A stretch of DNA of 21,100 nucleotides, from positions 1-21,100 of the forward strand of contig JACZWN010000031.1 of NCBI GenBank assembly GCA_022572105.1. The letters are read 5' to 3'. Origin of the DNA: Pseudomonadota bacterium. GTDB lineage: Bacteria > Pseudomonadota > Alphaproteobacteria > Kiloniellales > J153. The notes under the pieces are model-generated. The model worked only from the letters and a program-made list of their open reading frames with translations, had not been told where the DNA came from and ran no database searches. Position numbers and translations under genes: made by a program. Numbering within the stretch: position 1 is the first letter of the stretch; each line of letters opens with the position of its first letter. Positions 1-7,617 of the stretch are shown here, in pieces.

Positions 1-108
1 TCGCGCGGGCGAACCGCCGGAGGGCGTCGGCAAGCCTTGACGATGTCCCGCATCGCCCGCGGCTTCCCTCCTACCCGGCGGATCGCCTGCCCGATCTCTA
101 TGGGTCAT
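1..108 (-). CDS. Start of a minus-strand gene cut by the window edge, possibly tilS
   Basis: An ATG at 108-106 on the minus strand opens a frame that stays open to the window edge (36 codons, beginning MTHRDRAGDPPG). It is preceded by AAGGAG (122-117) at an 8-base gap and lies only 18 bases past the cpoB stop, so it looks like the next gene of the tol operon. In many alphaproteobacteria the gene after pal-cpoB is tilS, tRNA(Ile)-lysidine synthase, which makes lysidine at the wobble base of the tRNA for AUA codons. The visible residues are too few and too low in complexity to show that family, and the ATP-binding SGGxDS motif would lie outside. The start is seen; the identity is inferred from synteny only. 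Confidence 0.45.
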   Translation of the reverse strand, partial: MTHRDRAGDPPGRREAAGDAGHRQGLPTPSGGSPAR

Positions 109-126
109 TATCAGCGCTCCTTGGTA

Positions 127-1170
127 TCACGGGCAGGCCAGGCGCTGCCGCTCCTGTTTGGCGCGTTGTATGACGGTCGCGGCGGCCTTGGGATAGCGCT
201 TCAGAAGCTCGACAAAGGTGCCACAAGCGTCGGGCTTGCTGCCCAAGGCGGACAGGGACATGCCCAGCTTGAGCAGGTTATCCGGCGCCTTCCCGCTGTT
301 CGGGTATTCCTGATAGGCCTCCGCGAAGGTGACCGCCGCCTGCTGGTAGTCCTGACGGACGTAAAAGGTCTCGCCGAGCCAGTATTTCGCGTTGCCGGCC
401 AACGGGTCCTGCGGGTTCAGCTCGACGAAGGTGCGCAACGCCAGTTCCGCCTCGCCATAGTTGGCTTGGCTCAAGAGCCCGAAGGCGTGCCGGTACTGCT
501 CCTCCGGCGTCTCGCCCGCAAGGGCATAGCCGGGCGCGGCCGCCTGCTGACCCCCGGGCTGAAGCGCCCCTTGCCGGGCTCCCGGCTGGGCCGTGGGCGA
601 TGCCGACTCGACCGGTTGGCTTCGCAGAGCCTCCAGGTCCGCCTGACTGACCGTGCCCAGGACCCGCGGCTGGCCGGTGCCGGCCACACCGGGCGCCGCC
701 TCCGGCCGCGGCGCCTGCTCGAGCTGCAGCAGGCGAAAGTCCGTCTCGGTGGCGAGCCTCTCCAGGCGCTCGCGCAGCTGGTTGTTGCGGTAGACCGTCT
801 CCTCGACCTGGCCGGTGAGCGTGCGCAGTTCCGCCTCGAACTGGGACAGGCGCTGCCCGATCCGGGCCGCCGCGGTGGTCGTGATCCCGCTCGTGCCGGC
901 CGCCGCCCCGGCGGCCGAGGCCGGCGGGGCCTCGCCCTTGTAAACCTGACGCTGCAGCGTGACCAATTCGCGCTGCAGGCGGTCGATCCGGTCGATCAGG
1001 GCCCGGGTATTGGCGTCCTGGGCCCAGACCGCCTGGCCGGCGGCGAGTCCGGCGCCCAGGACCAGCACCAAGAAGAAGGTCAGGCGTGCGATGATCCTGA
1101 CGGCACCCCCCACGGGGGTCCTTGCCGGATGGCGAAACGGATCGGGAAGACGGCGGAACGGCGCGGTCAT
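127..1170 (-). CDS. cpoB: Tol-Pal system protein CpoB (YbgF), periplasmic TPR protein
   Basis: Periplasmic partner of TolA that links outer-membrane constriction to septal peptidoglycan synthesis. The 347-residue product has a long basic N-terminus, a hydrophobic export segment (LTFFLVLVLGAGLAAG) ending near VWAQ-DANT, a short coiled coil (RALIDRIDRLQRELVTLQRQ), an Ala/Pro/Gln-rich linker, and a C-terminal TPR region starting near EEQYRHAFGLLSQANYGEAE and including the family phrase AKYWLGETFYVRQDY. The start is ATG 1170, because GGAGGA (1182-1177) lies 6 bases upstream; a GTG at 1173 would be only 3 bases from it. It follows pal after 254 bases, the largest gap in the tol cluster. Product assignment is secure; the exact signal-peptide cleavage site is inferred. 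Confidence 0.93.
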   Translation of the reverse strand: MTAPFRRLPDPFRHPARTPVGGAVRIIARLTFFLVLVLGAGLAAGQAVWAQDANTRALIDRIDRLQRELVTLQRQVYKGEAPPASAAGAAAGTSGITTTAAARIGQRLSQFEAELRTLTGQVEETVYRNNQLRERLERLATETDFRLLQLEQAPRPEAAPGVAGTGQPRVLGTVSQADLEALRSQPVESASPTAQPGARQGALQPGGQQAAAPGYALAGETPEEQYRHAFGLLSQANYGEAELALRTFVELNPQDPLAGNAKYWLGETFYVRQDYQQAAVTFAEAYQEYPNSGKAPDNLLKLGMSLSALGSKPDACGTFVELLKRYPKAAATVIQRAKQERQRLACP

Positions 1171-1173
1171 CAC

Positions 1174-1424
1174 TCATCCTCCGCTGGATTGGCGGCGTTG
1201 CCGGGGGATCGGCGCCCAATACCAATAGTCGATGATACCGGTATTAGTTGATGGAAATCTTTGTCAGAAATATGACGGCGGGGCAACGCCATGGCGTTCT
1301 TCGACAACGACAGGCCACTTAACGGCGGGCGCGAATCCGGGCGGCAACCATTCAAAACGACCTACCCGGCCCGTTGCACACGGCGAAGGGCCGGACAGGA
1401 TCCGTTTCAAAACTCTTCGTGGCC
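1174..1424. other. pal-cpoB intergenic region
   Basis: About 250 bases without a credible gene. It is visibly more AT-rich than its neighbours near 1215-1275 and contains the imperfect palindrome at 1218-1247 listed separately. No run of T after a strong hairpin marks a terminator for pal, and I see no convincing -35/-10 pair for cpoB. Short frames in this stretch lack ribosome binding sites and recognisable motifs. Confidence 0.5.
1218..1247. repeat. Imperfect palindrome, copy A of a possible dispersed repeat
   Basis: The left half reads AATACCAATAGTCG (1218-1231) and the right half ends CCGGTATTAG (1238-1247); AATACC and GGTATT are inverted complements. A second site at 18696-18719 has the same order, ATACCAA-N2-GTCG, then GG-N-ATTAG, 17 kb away and also intergenic. 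Two copies in one window suggest a REP-like dispersed family, but two short AT-rich sites could also match by chance. Confidence 0.4.
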
Positions 1425-1934
1425 CTAGTTGACGACGAAGACGTCGCGCCGATTCTGGGCCCAGGATTCCTCGTTGGATCCGAGAACGGCCGGCCGCTCC
1501 TTACCGTAGCTGATCGTGGAGAGCCGGTTCGGAGCGACGCCCAAAGCCACGAGGTAATCGTGGGCCGAACTTGCACGCCGCTCGCCAAGCGCGAGGTTGT
1601 ATTCGCGCGTGCCGCGCTCGTCGGCATGGCCCTCGATCCCGATGGTGGTCGCCGGATAGCTGCTCATCCATGCCGCCAGGGCCTCGGCCGTGGCCCGAGC
1701 CTCCGGCGCCAGATCGCTCTTGTCGTAATCGAAGAAGATGCGATCGCCCACATTGACCACCAAGTCTTCCTGCGAACCGGGGGTGGGACCCGAGATCATA
1801 GTGGTCGGCGCCGTCGTCGTCGAGGTCGTGGCGGTGGTGGCCGCCGTCATCGTCCCCGCGGACTCCTCCGACGGTGTTTCACAGGCTGCCAGCAGAAGAG
1901 CGGCCGCGAAAATGGTAAGGAACTTAAAGCGCAT
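1425..1934 (-). CDS. pal: Peptidoglycan-associated lipoprotein Pal
   Basis: Outer-membrane lipoprotein that ties the outer membrane to peptidoglycan and binds TolB. The 169-residue product begins with a lipoprotein signal (MRFKFLTIFAAALLLAAC) with lipobox LAAC, so Cys18 is the lipidated residue. A Thr-rich linker follows (MTAATTATTSTTTAPTT, about residues 29-45), then an OmpA-like domain from about residue 60 to the end, with FDYDKSDLAPEA and the diaminopimelate-binding GHADERGTREYNLALGERRA. GAGAGG lies 7 bases before the ATG. The gene is separated from tolB by 144 bases and probably has its own promoter there. The domain and lipobox are read directly; the role follows from the family. Confidence 0.97.
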   Translation of the reverse strand: MRFKFLTIFAAALLLAACETPSEESAGTMTAATTATTSTTTAPTTMISGPTPGSQEDLVVNVGDRIFFDYDKSDLAPEARATAEALAAWMSSYPATTIGIEGHADERGTREYNLALGERRASSAHDYLVALGVAPNRLSTISYGKERPAVLGSNEESWAQNRRDVFVVN

Positions 1935-2063
1935 GGGATGGCCTCTCGAGAAGTCCCCGGATACAGGTGAGGAATGGGTTGACCTAGATCTGGTAATAAC
2001 GAGGCCCCCCTTAAGAAAGGGATAAGACCCGCACCGCCGACATCCTGCTGGCAGCGTCGGAAA

Positions 2064-2091
2064 AGTATACCGGCATCCCTAGGGAATCAAG
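2064..2091 (-). promoter_or_regulatory. Candidate sigma-70 promoter for pal
   Basis: On the minus strand, CTTGAT (2091-2086) and TATACT (2069-2064) are separated by 16 bases. The -35 element lies inside the last codons of tolB and transcription would start near 2057, giving a leader of about 120 bases before pal. CTTGA(C/T) is a common alphaproteobacterial -35 form. The leader includes a small hairpin, CCCTT-TCTT-AAGGG, near 2012-2025. Confidence 0.42.
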
Positions 2092-3425
2092 GGGGACCAC
2101 GCCGGGTCGGATCCGTCGACCGGGGTCACGATCTCGCGCTCGTTGAATCCGGTCAGATCGATCGTGTGAAGTTTCGAGCTCACCGTCCCGTTTTTGTCGG
2201 CCCGCCCCTGACGGTAGAACGACAGAACGCGTCCATTGGGCGCCCAGGTCGGAGCCTCGACCAGGTATCCCTTGGTCAGCATGCGCTCGCCGCTGCCGTC
2301 CGGGCGCATCACACCGATGAAGAATTCGCCCTGGTGCATGCGCGTGAAGGCGATCAGGTCGCCGCGCGGCGACCAGACCGGCGTCGCATAGCGGCCCTTG
2401 TTGAAGGTGATGCGCCGGACGTTGTTGCCGTCCGCCGACATGACGTAGAGCTGCTGGCTGCCGCCCCGGTCCGAATTGAACACGATCTCCTGGCCGTCCG
2501 GCGAATAGGACGGCGAGGTGTCGATGGCCGGGTGGTTGGTCAGGCGCACCACCTTTCGGGTGCGCAGGTCCATGGTGTACACCTCGGTGTTGCCCTGACG
2601 CGCCAGGCTCATGATCACCTTGTTACCGTCCGGCGAGAAGCGCGGCGCGAAGGTCATGCCGGGAAAATCGCCCAAGACCTCCTGCTGGCCGGTGTTCAAA
2701 TTGAACAGATAGACCCGCGGCGTCTTGGAGATGTAGGACAGGTAGGTGATCTCCTGGGTGGTCGGTGAGAAGCGCGGGGTCAGCACCAGGGAACCGCCGT
2801 CGGTCAGGAAGCGGTGGTTGGCGCCGTCCTGGTCCATGATCGACAGGCGCTTGACCCGGCGGTTCTGCGGGCCGGTCTCGGAGATGTAGACGATGCGCGT
2901 GTCGAAGTAGCCGTCCTCGCCGGTCAGCCGCTTGTAGATGGCGTCGGAGATGATGTGGGCGACGCGGCGCCAGTTGGTCGGGGTCGTGAAGTAGGCCAGC
3001 CCGGTCATCTGGGTCTCGGCGAAGACGTCCCAGAGCCGGAACTCGACCCGCAGGCGCCCGTCGACCTGGACCTGGGTGCTGCCGCCGATCAGCGCCTGGG
3101 CGTTGATCAGGCGCCAGTCGCCGAAGCGCGGGCCGGCGCGCAGCGTGTTCGGGTCCTGAATGAAGGCGCCCTTGTCGATCGGCCGGAACAGGCCGCTACG
3201 CTCCAGATTGGCGGCGATAACCCCGGCGATGTCCGCGCCGACCTTGGTCTCGTCGGGCGACTCGCCGAAGAAATCCGTGACCGCGACGGGCAACGGCTCG
3301 ACGAAGCCGCGGGTGATGTCGATCACCAGTTCGGCGCGCGCCGGCGTCGCGCCGCACAGGATCGCGGCAATGCCAAGGACGAAATAGTTTCGCCAGGCCA
3401 AAAAAAGCTTCATCACGGATGCCAT
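2079..3425 (-). CDS. tolB: Tol-Pal system beta-propeller protein TolB
   Basis: Periplasmic protein that binds Pal and is controlled by TolA. The product (448 residues) has a signal peptide (FVLGIAAILCGATPARA, mature protein at ELVIDITRG), an N-terminal domain from about 33 to 165 and a C-terminal six-bladed propeller carrying repeated WD40-like blades such as APRFSPDGNKVIMSL, TSPSYSPDGQEIVFNSDRGG and TPVWSPRGDLIAFTR. The ATG at 3425 is preferred because GGGGGA lies 4 bases upstream; a GTG at 3428 would be crowded by it, and ATG 3410 (MKLFLAW) has no ribosome site. The length is normal for the family. It sits 22 bases after tolA, in the usual tolQRAB-pal order. Confidence 0.97.
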   Translation of the reverse strand: MASVMKLFLAWRNYFVLGIAAILCGATPARAELVIDITRGFVEPLPVAVTDFFGESPDETKVGADIAGVIAANLERSGLFRPIDKGAFIQDPNTLRAGPRFGDWRLINAQALIGGSTQVQVDGRLRVEFRLWDVFAETQMTGLAYFTTPTNWRRVAHIISDAIYKRLTGEDGYFDTRIVYISETGPQNRRVKRLSIMDQDGANHRFLTDGGSLVLTPRFSPTTQEITYLSYISKTPRVYLFNLNTGQQEVLGDFPGMTFAPRFSPDGNKVIMSLARQGNTEVYTMDLRTRKVVRLTNHPAIDTSPSYSPDGQEIVFNSDRGGSQQLYVMSADGNNVRRITFNKGRYATPVWSPRGDLIAFTRMHQGEFFIGVMRPDGSGERMLTKGYLVEAPTWAPNGRVLSFYRQGRADKNGTVSSKLHTIDLTGFNEREIVTPVDGSDPAWSPLIP

Positions 3426-3447
3426 CACGTCCCCCGAACCTCTCCCA

Positions 3448-4275
3448 TCATGTCCCGAACATCTGTCGCGGATCGAATCGTAATGTCAACTGGCGCCAGA
3501 TGTCGTACTTGCGTAGCGGCAGCCGGAACGGGCTGCACCGACTGATGGCGCGCTTGGCGTTTTCGGCGGCGCTGCGGAAGAATCCGTCCTGGACCATCCG
3601 CACCACGTCGACGATATCCACCCTTTGCACCGAGCCGTCCTGATTGAGCAACACCTTGATCTCGACGACGATGTCCTCGGCGCCGCGCGCGCCCGGGTCG
3701 ATGCGCCAGCAGTTGCGCAACTGGTCCTGGATGGCGCGCGCCATTTCGTTTTGCTCGAGCGCGCTGGCGCTTAGGGTGGCGGCCCCTCGTATCTGGGCCT
3801 TGGCCATCGGTTCGCGCCGCCGATTGGGCTGGTCGCGCAGCTTCTCGACGTTGCGCAGGATCGTGGTCAGCTGGTCCGGTTTCGGCTGCTCGTGCTTCTT
3901 GTTCTTGTCGGGCATGGCCACCCTGATATTGGGCCGGCGCTTCGGCTTGGGCGGCGGCGGCTTGGCCAGCTTCTCCGGCTCGGGCTCGGGCTTGGCCTCG
4001 GGCGGCGGCACGGGTTCGGGCTCGGGTTCCGGCTCGGGCGCCACCGGCTCCGGGACCGCCTTGGCTTCCTGTTTGGGGGGTTCCGGCTCGGGCGCGACCT
4101 CTTCGGCCATCTGCTCGGGTTCGGGCTCGGGTTCCGGCTCCTCCTCCTCGAGCAGAATCATCTCGATCGGGATCACGGTCTGGGTGGGCGGGTCCACGGA
4201 CGACGGCAGGCCGATCACCAGGACGCCGATCACGACGCCGTGAAATAAACCGGAAAGAGCTGCCCCATCGCGCAT
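3448..4275 (-). CDS. tolA: TolA, envelope-spanning Tol-Pal energy transducer
   Basis: Inner-membrane protein that passes proton-motive force from TolQR to TolB-Pal. The 275-residue protein has one N-terminal membrane segment (about 7-25, ALSGLFHGVVIGVLVIG), a highly charged Glu-Pro and Lys-Pro region (about 45-120) with repeated EPEP, VPPPEAKP and KPPPPKPKRRP, and a C-terminal TolA/TonB-like domain (about 180-275, with NCWRIDPGARGAEDIVVEI). Compared with the roughly 420-residue E. coli protein it is short: the long Ala-rich helix is replaced by a Pro-rich spacer, as is common in alphaproteobacteria. Several runs of three or four prolines make it a likely EF-P-dependent product. Identification rests on domain order plus position between tolR and tolB. 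Confidence 0.9.
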   Translation of the reverse strand: MRDGAALSGLFHGVVIGVLVIGLPSSVDPPTQTVIPIEMILLEEEEPEPEPEPEQMAEEVAPEPEPPKQEAKAVPEPVAPEPEPEPEPVPPPEAKPEPEPEKLAKPPPPKPKRRPNIRVAMPDKNKKHEQPKPDQLTTILRNVEKLRDQPNRRREPMAKAQIRGAATLSASALEQNEMARAIQDQLRNCWRIDPGARGAEDIVVEIKVLLNQDGSVQRVDIVDVVRMVQDGFFRSAAENAKRAISRCSPFRLPLRKYDIWRQLTLRFDPRQMFGT

Positions 4276-4299
4276 GGCTCGGTCGTCTCGGCTTCCTGA

Positions 4300-4776
4300 C
4301 TACTCGTCGGTCTTGCGTTTCCGGGCCTTGCGGCCCAGGCCCTTGGGCAACTCGGCAATCAGCGCCACGCGGGTGAAGCCGGCGACGTTGACCGTGCCCA
4401 TGACCTCCAGGACCCGGCCGTAGTTGATGCTCTTGTCGCCGCGCACGTAGATCCGGGTATCGGGCTTGTTGTCGGTGATCGCCGCCAGGCGGGGCACCAG
4501 GTTTTCCAGCTCGACCTCGGTATCCTGGATAAAGATCACGCCCTCGGCGTTGACGGTTATGACCAGCGGCTCCACGGATTCGGCGATCGACTTGGCCTTG
4601 ATCTTGGGCAGATCGACGGGCACGCCGACGGTCAAGAGCGGCGCCGTGATCATGAACACGATCATGAGCACCAGCATGACGTCGACGAAGGGCGTGACGT
4701 TGATCTCGCTGAGCGGTTTGTAGCTCCCGCGCCGACGGCCGCCGCCGCCGTTCCTGGACAGGAATTCACTGGCCAT
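4300..4776 (-). CDS. tolR: TolR, proton-channel component of the Tol-Pal motor
   Basis: ExbD/TolR family inner-membrane protein (158 residues). After a Gly/Arg-rich cytoplasmic tail comes PLSEINVTPFVDVMLVLMIV; Asp32 in the single membrane helix is the conserved proton-carrying residue (Asp23 in E. coli TolR). The periplasmic domain runs from about residue 50 and ends in a basic tail, RKARKRKTDE. The frame is open far upstream, through tolQ and beyond, so the start matters: ATG 4776 lies 5 bases after the tolQ stop and is preceded by GAGAG, and family homology begins there. The upstream part of the open frame is a shadow of tolQ. Confidence 0.96.
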   Translation of the reverse strand: MASEFLSRNGGGGRRRGSYKPLSEINVTPFVDVMLVLMIVFMITAPLLTVGVPVDLPKIKAKSIAESVEPLVITVNAEGVIFIQDTEVELENLVPRLAAITDNKPDTRIYVRGDKSINYGRVLEVMGTVNVAGFTRVALIAELPKGLGRKARKRKTDE

Positions 4777-4781
4777 GGCGG

Positions 4782-5507
4782 CTATCTCTCGTCGAGCTGG
4801 CGCGACAGGATGGCGCCAAATTCGCCGGCGAAGGCATCGAGCCGCCCGGCGTAGCGTCCCAGGTCTTCGGACAACTTGTTGAAGCCGATCACCGCCGGAA
4901 TCGCGGCGACCAGGCCGAGCGCCGTGGCGAACAGCGCCTCGGCGATGCCCGGGGCGACGACCGCCAGGCTGGTGTTCTCGGAAGCGGCGATCGAGGTGAA
5001 CGCGTTCATGATGCCCCAGACCGTCCCGAACAGCCCGACGAAGGGCGCCGCCGAGCCGACCGAGGCGAGGAAGATCATGTGCCGCTCGAGGCGTTCCATC
5101 TCGCGCCCCAGGGTGATCTGCATGACCCGCTCGATGCGCTGCTGGAGGCTCACCTTGGAGTGATCGCCCGCGACGCCGCCACGCTCGGAGGAGCGGTGCC
5201 ACTCGCGCATCGCCGAGACGAAGACCGAGGACATCGGGTCCTGCGGCTCCCGGTCGATATCGTCGTAGAGGTCGTCCAGCGACCCGCCCGACCAGAACGC
5301 CTCCTCGAAGCGCTCGGCATAGACCTTCAGGCGGCGCATGCGGATGACCTTTTCGAAGATGATCGCCCAGGTCCAGAACGAGGCGGCCACCAAGAGCAGC
5401 AGGACCAGCTGGACCACGATATCGGCCTCGAAGAACAGGCCCCAGATGGTCATGTCGTAGTTGACCGAGCCCCCGAGCGCGAGTGTGTCGACCGCTTGAT
5501 TTTCCAT
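4782..5507 (-). CDS. tolQ: TolQ, proton-channel component of the Tol-Pal motor
   Basis: MotA/TolQ/ExbB family protein of 241 residues. Three membrane segments are visible: about 28-48 (ADIVVQLVLLLLVAASFWTW), about 140-160 (ASVGSAAPFVGLFGTVWGIM) and about 182-203 (EALFATALGLVAAIPAVIGF). The second and third carry the conserved small and Thr residues (GLFGTVWG, FATALGL) that line the proton path with TolR Asp32. The long cytoplasmic loop between helices 1 and 2 (about 55-135) is typical. The ATG at 5507 lies 3 bases after the ybgC stop and is preceded by AAGG. It forms the stator complex with TolR and TolA. Confidence 0.97.
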   Translation of the reverse strand: MENQAVDTLALGGSVNYDMTIWGLFFEADIVVQLVLLLLVAASFWTWAIIFEKVIRMRRLKVYAERFEEAFWSGGSLDDLYDDIDREPQDPMSSVFVSAMREWHRSSERGGVAGDHSKVSLQQRIERVMQITLGREMERLERHMIFLASVGSAAPFVGLFGTVWGIMNAFTSIAASENTSLAVVAPGIAEALFATALGLVAAIPAVIGFNKLSEDLGRYAGRLDAFAGEFGAILSRQLDER

Positions 5508-5510
5508 GGA

Positions 5511-5957
5511 CTAACCTTGCTCCCGCGGTTGAAGGTAGGGTTCGAGCGCCTGGCGCAGCGGCGCCGGAATGCGCGTCGGGCGCCCGTCCCCGCGCAGACA
5601 GGCGACGCGAACCTCGATCCGCACCAATTCCTCGGTGCCGCGCCATACCGCCTGCACGGCCGAGACCGTGGCGCCGGCCAAATCGACGATCCGCGAGCGC
5701 ACCTCGATCAGATCGTCGAGACGCGCCGGATACCGGAAATCGATGGTGCAGTCGCGTACCGCAAAGGCCATGCCATAGCGGCTCGCCATTTCCGATTGGT
5801 TAATACCGGACAAACGCAACATCTCCGTACGCGCCCGTTCCGCATACCTCAAGTAGTTCGCGTAGTAGACGATGCCACCCGAATCCGTATCTTCGTAGTA
5901 GACCCGGATCGGCAGGCAGTGGGTGCCGTTCTCGATCCGGCCGGACAGCTCGCTCAC
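5511..5957 (-). CDS. ybgC: Tol-Pal-associated acyl-CoA thioesterase YbgC
   Basis: Hot-dog-fold thioesterase of the 4HBT family, 148 residues, acting on acyl-CoA or acyl-ACP in the cytoplasm and nearly always encoded next to tolQ. The family signature VYYEDTDSGGIVYYANYL spans 19-36; Asp25 matches the catalytic Asp18 of E. coli YbgC, and AERARTEML follows. The frame is open far upstream through ruvB, so the start was chosen by homology: GTG 5957, whose GTGA overlaps the ruvB stop by 4 bases, implying translational coupling. The N-terminal extension before the signature (about 14 residues) is slightly longer than in E. coli. The physiological substrate cannot be read from sequence. Confidence 0.95.
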   Translation of the reverse strand: MSELSGRIENGTHCLPIRVYYEDTDSGGIVYYANYLRYAERARTEMLRLSGINQSEMASRYGMAFAVRDCTIDFRYPARLDDLIEVRSRIVDLAGATVSAVQAVWRGTEELVRIEVRVACLRGDGRPTRIPAPLRQALEPYLQPREQG

Positions 5958-7000
5958 GCCCCGTCCTCTCCGTTTGCCGCCAGAAGATCGAGTTGCGCCA
6001 AGTCGCGCGGCGCCTCGCGGCCCAGATAGCCGTAGCCGGCGACGGTCAACGCGCGCCCGCGCGGCGTGCGCTGAAGCAGCCCCTGCTGGATCAGGTAGGG
6101 CTCGATGACTTCCTCGATAACGTCGCGCTGCTCCGAGAGCGCCGCGGCCAGGGTCTCGACCCCGACCGGACCGCCGCCGTAGTTGTCGGCGATGATCGCC
6201 AGATAGTGCCGGTCCATGGCGTCCAGGCCGCGCTGGTCCACCTCCAGGCGGGCGAGCGCCGCATCGGCCGCGGCGGCGTCGATCGATTCGATGTCCAAGA
6301 CCGAGGCGAAGTCGCGCACCCGCCGCAGCAACCGCCCGGCCACCCGCGGGGTCCCGCGCGAGCGCCGCGCGATCTCGCGCGCGCCGTCCTCGGTCACGGT
6401 CACCTCGAGCACCCGGGCGCCGCGGGCGACGATCTCGCGCAGCTCGTCGGCCTCGTAGAACACCAGCCTGAGCGGGATGCCGAAGCGCTCGCGCAGCGGC
6501 GAGGTGATCAGCCCGGAACGCGTGGTCGCCCCAATCAGCGTGAACGGCGGCAGGTCGATGCGCACCGAGCGCGCCGACGGACCCTCGCCGATGATCAGGT
6601 CGAGCTGGAAGTCCTCCATGGCGGGATAGAGGATCTCCTCGACCGCCGGCGCCAGGCGGTGGATCTCGTCGATGAACAGGACGTCGAGCGGCTGCAGGTT
6701 GGTCAGGATCGCGGCCAGGTCGCCGGCGCGCGCAATGACCGGGCCCGAGGTGGCGCGAAAGCCGACCCCCATCTCGCGCGCCACGATCTGCGCCAGCGTC
6801 GTCTTGCCCAGCCCCGGGGGTCCGTGCAGGAGCACGTGATCGAGCGCCTCGCCGCGGCCGCGCGCGGCGTCGACGAAGACCCGCAGGTTCTCGCGCAGCT
6901 GGCGCTGGCCGATGAACTCGTCGAGGCTCGCCGGCCTGAGCGACGACTCGGCGGCGTCGCGCGCGTTGAATTCGGCGGCCACGACGCGCGCGTCGGTCAT
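5954..7000 (-). CDS. ruvB: Holliday junction branch-migration ATPase RuvB
   Basis: AAA+ hexameric motor that, with RuvA, migrates Holliday junctions during recombinational repair. The 348-residue product shows Walker A GPPGLGKT (60-67), Walker B FIDEIHR (109-115), sensor 1 in IGATTRSG, and sensor 2 in GTPRVAGRLLRR, followed by the winged-helix domain with YGGGPVGVETLA. The length is normal. Its ATG overlaps the ruvA stop in an ATGA and its stop overlaps the ybgC start in a GTGA. I see no LexA-type GTTC-N7-GTTC box upstream of the cluster, so SOS control is not supported here. Confidence 0.98.
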   Translation of the reverse strand: MTDARVVAAEFNARDAAESSLRPASLDEFIGQRQLRENLRVFVDAARGRGEALDHVLLHGPPGLGKTTLAQIVAREMGVGFRATSGPVIARAGDLAAILTNLQPLDVLFIDEIHRLAPAVEEILYPAMEDFQLDLIIGEGPSARSVRIDLPPFTLIGATTRSGLITSPLRERFGIPLRLVFYEADELREIVARGARVLEVTVTEDGAREIARRSRGTPRVAGRLLRRVRDFASVLDIESIDAAAADAALARLEVDQRGLDAMDRHYLAIIADNYGGGPVGVETLAAALSEQRDVIEEVIEPYLIQQGLLQRTPRGRALTVAGYGYLGREAPRDLAQLDLLAANGEDGA

Positions 7001-7617
7001 GCCGAAAGCTCCTTAAGGCCGGCCTTGATGACCGCTTCGAGCGGCGCGTCGGCGCCCAGCTCGTGGGTCGCCTGGACGACCGCGCCGAACGCCTCGCCAC
7101 GCTGGTAGCCGAGATTGACCAGCGCCGAGACCGCATCCTCGGACAACGCCGGCGCGCCGCCCCGCGCCGCCGCGGCGGTGCCCCCGGCGAGCGCGGCGGC
7201 CGGCCCGAGGGCGAGCTTGCCGGCCTTGTCCTTGAGCTCCGCGACGATGCGCCCGGCCAGCTTGGGGCCGACGCCGTTGGCGCGGGTCAGCGCGCTCTTG
7301 TCCTGCGCCGCGATCGCCTGGATCAGCTCCGAGGGCGGCAGCACCGAGAGGATGGCGAGCGTCATCTTCACGCCGACGCCCTGGACCGTGGACAGCAGGC
7401 CGAACCAGTCCCGCTCGGCCGCCTGCAGGAAGCCGTAGAGATGAATGTGGTCCTCGCGCACGTGGGTCTCGATCAAGAGGCTGACCAGCTCGCCCGTCCC
7501 GGGCAGGTTGGACAGCGTCCGGTTCGAGCAGTGGACCAGGTAGCCGACGCCGGAGACGTCGACGATGACCCAGTCCTCGCCCGAGGAATCCACCAGCCCG
7601 GTCAGCTTGCCGATCAT
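6997..7617 (-). CDS. ruvA: Holliday junction-binding protein RuvA
   Basis: Tetrameric junction-binding subunit of RuvAB, 206 residues. Domain I is an OB fold starting MIGKLTGLVDS with GVGYLVHCS; domain II contains the helix-hairpin-helix motifs (VQGVGVKMTLAILS and ANGVGPKLAGRIV, about 75-125); an Ala/Gly-rich flexible linker (about 137-155) precedes domain III (LSEDAVSALVNLGY), which contacts RuvB. The ATG overlaps the ruvC stop in ATGA (7617-7614), consistent with coupled translation of ruvC, ruvA and ruvB. No key motif is missing. Confidence 0.97.
   Translation of the reverse strand: MIGKLTGLVDSSGEDWVIVDVSGVGYLVHCSNRTLSNLPGTGELVSLLIETHVREDHIHLYGFLQAAERDWFGLLSTVQGVGVKMTLAILSVLPPSELIQAIAAQDKSALTRANGVGPKLAGRIVAELKDKAGKLALGPAAALAGGTAAAARGGAPALSEDAVSALVNLGYQRGEAFGAVVQATHELGADAPLEAVIKAGLKELSA

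Noticed and set aside
37..1251. A 404-codon plus-strand open frame opposite cpoB
   Set aside because: Shadow of cpoB in GC-rich DNA; the cpoB frame has a signal peptide, coiled coil and TPRs, whereas this frame has none and runs through two intergenic regions.
3892..4248. Plus-strand frame with a regular Gly/Leu/Arg repeat (GLGLG, RLGRR)
   Set aside because: It is the antisense reading of the Glu-Pro repeat in TolA, so the repeat pattern is a by-product.
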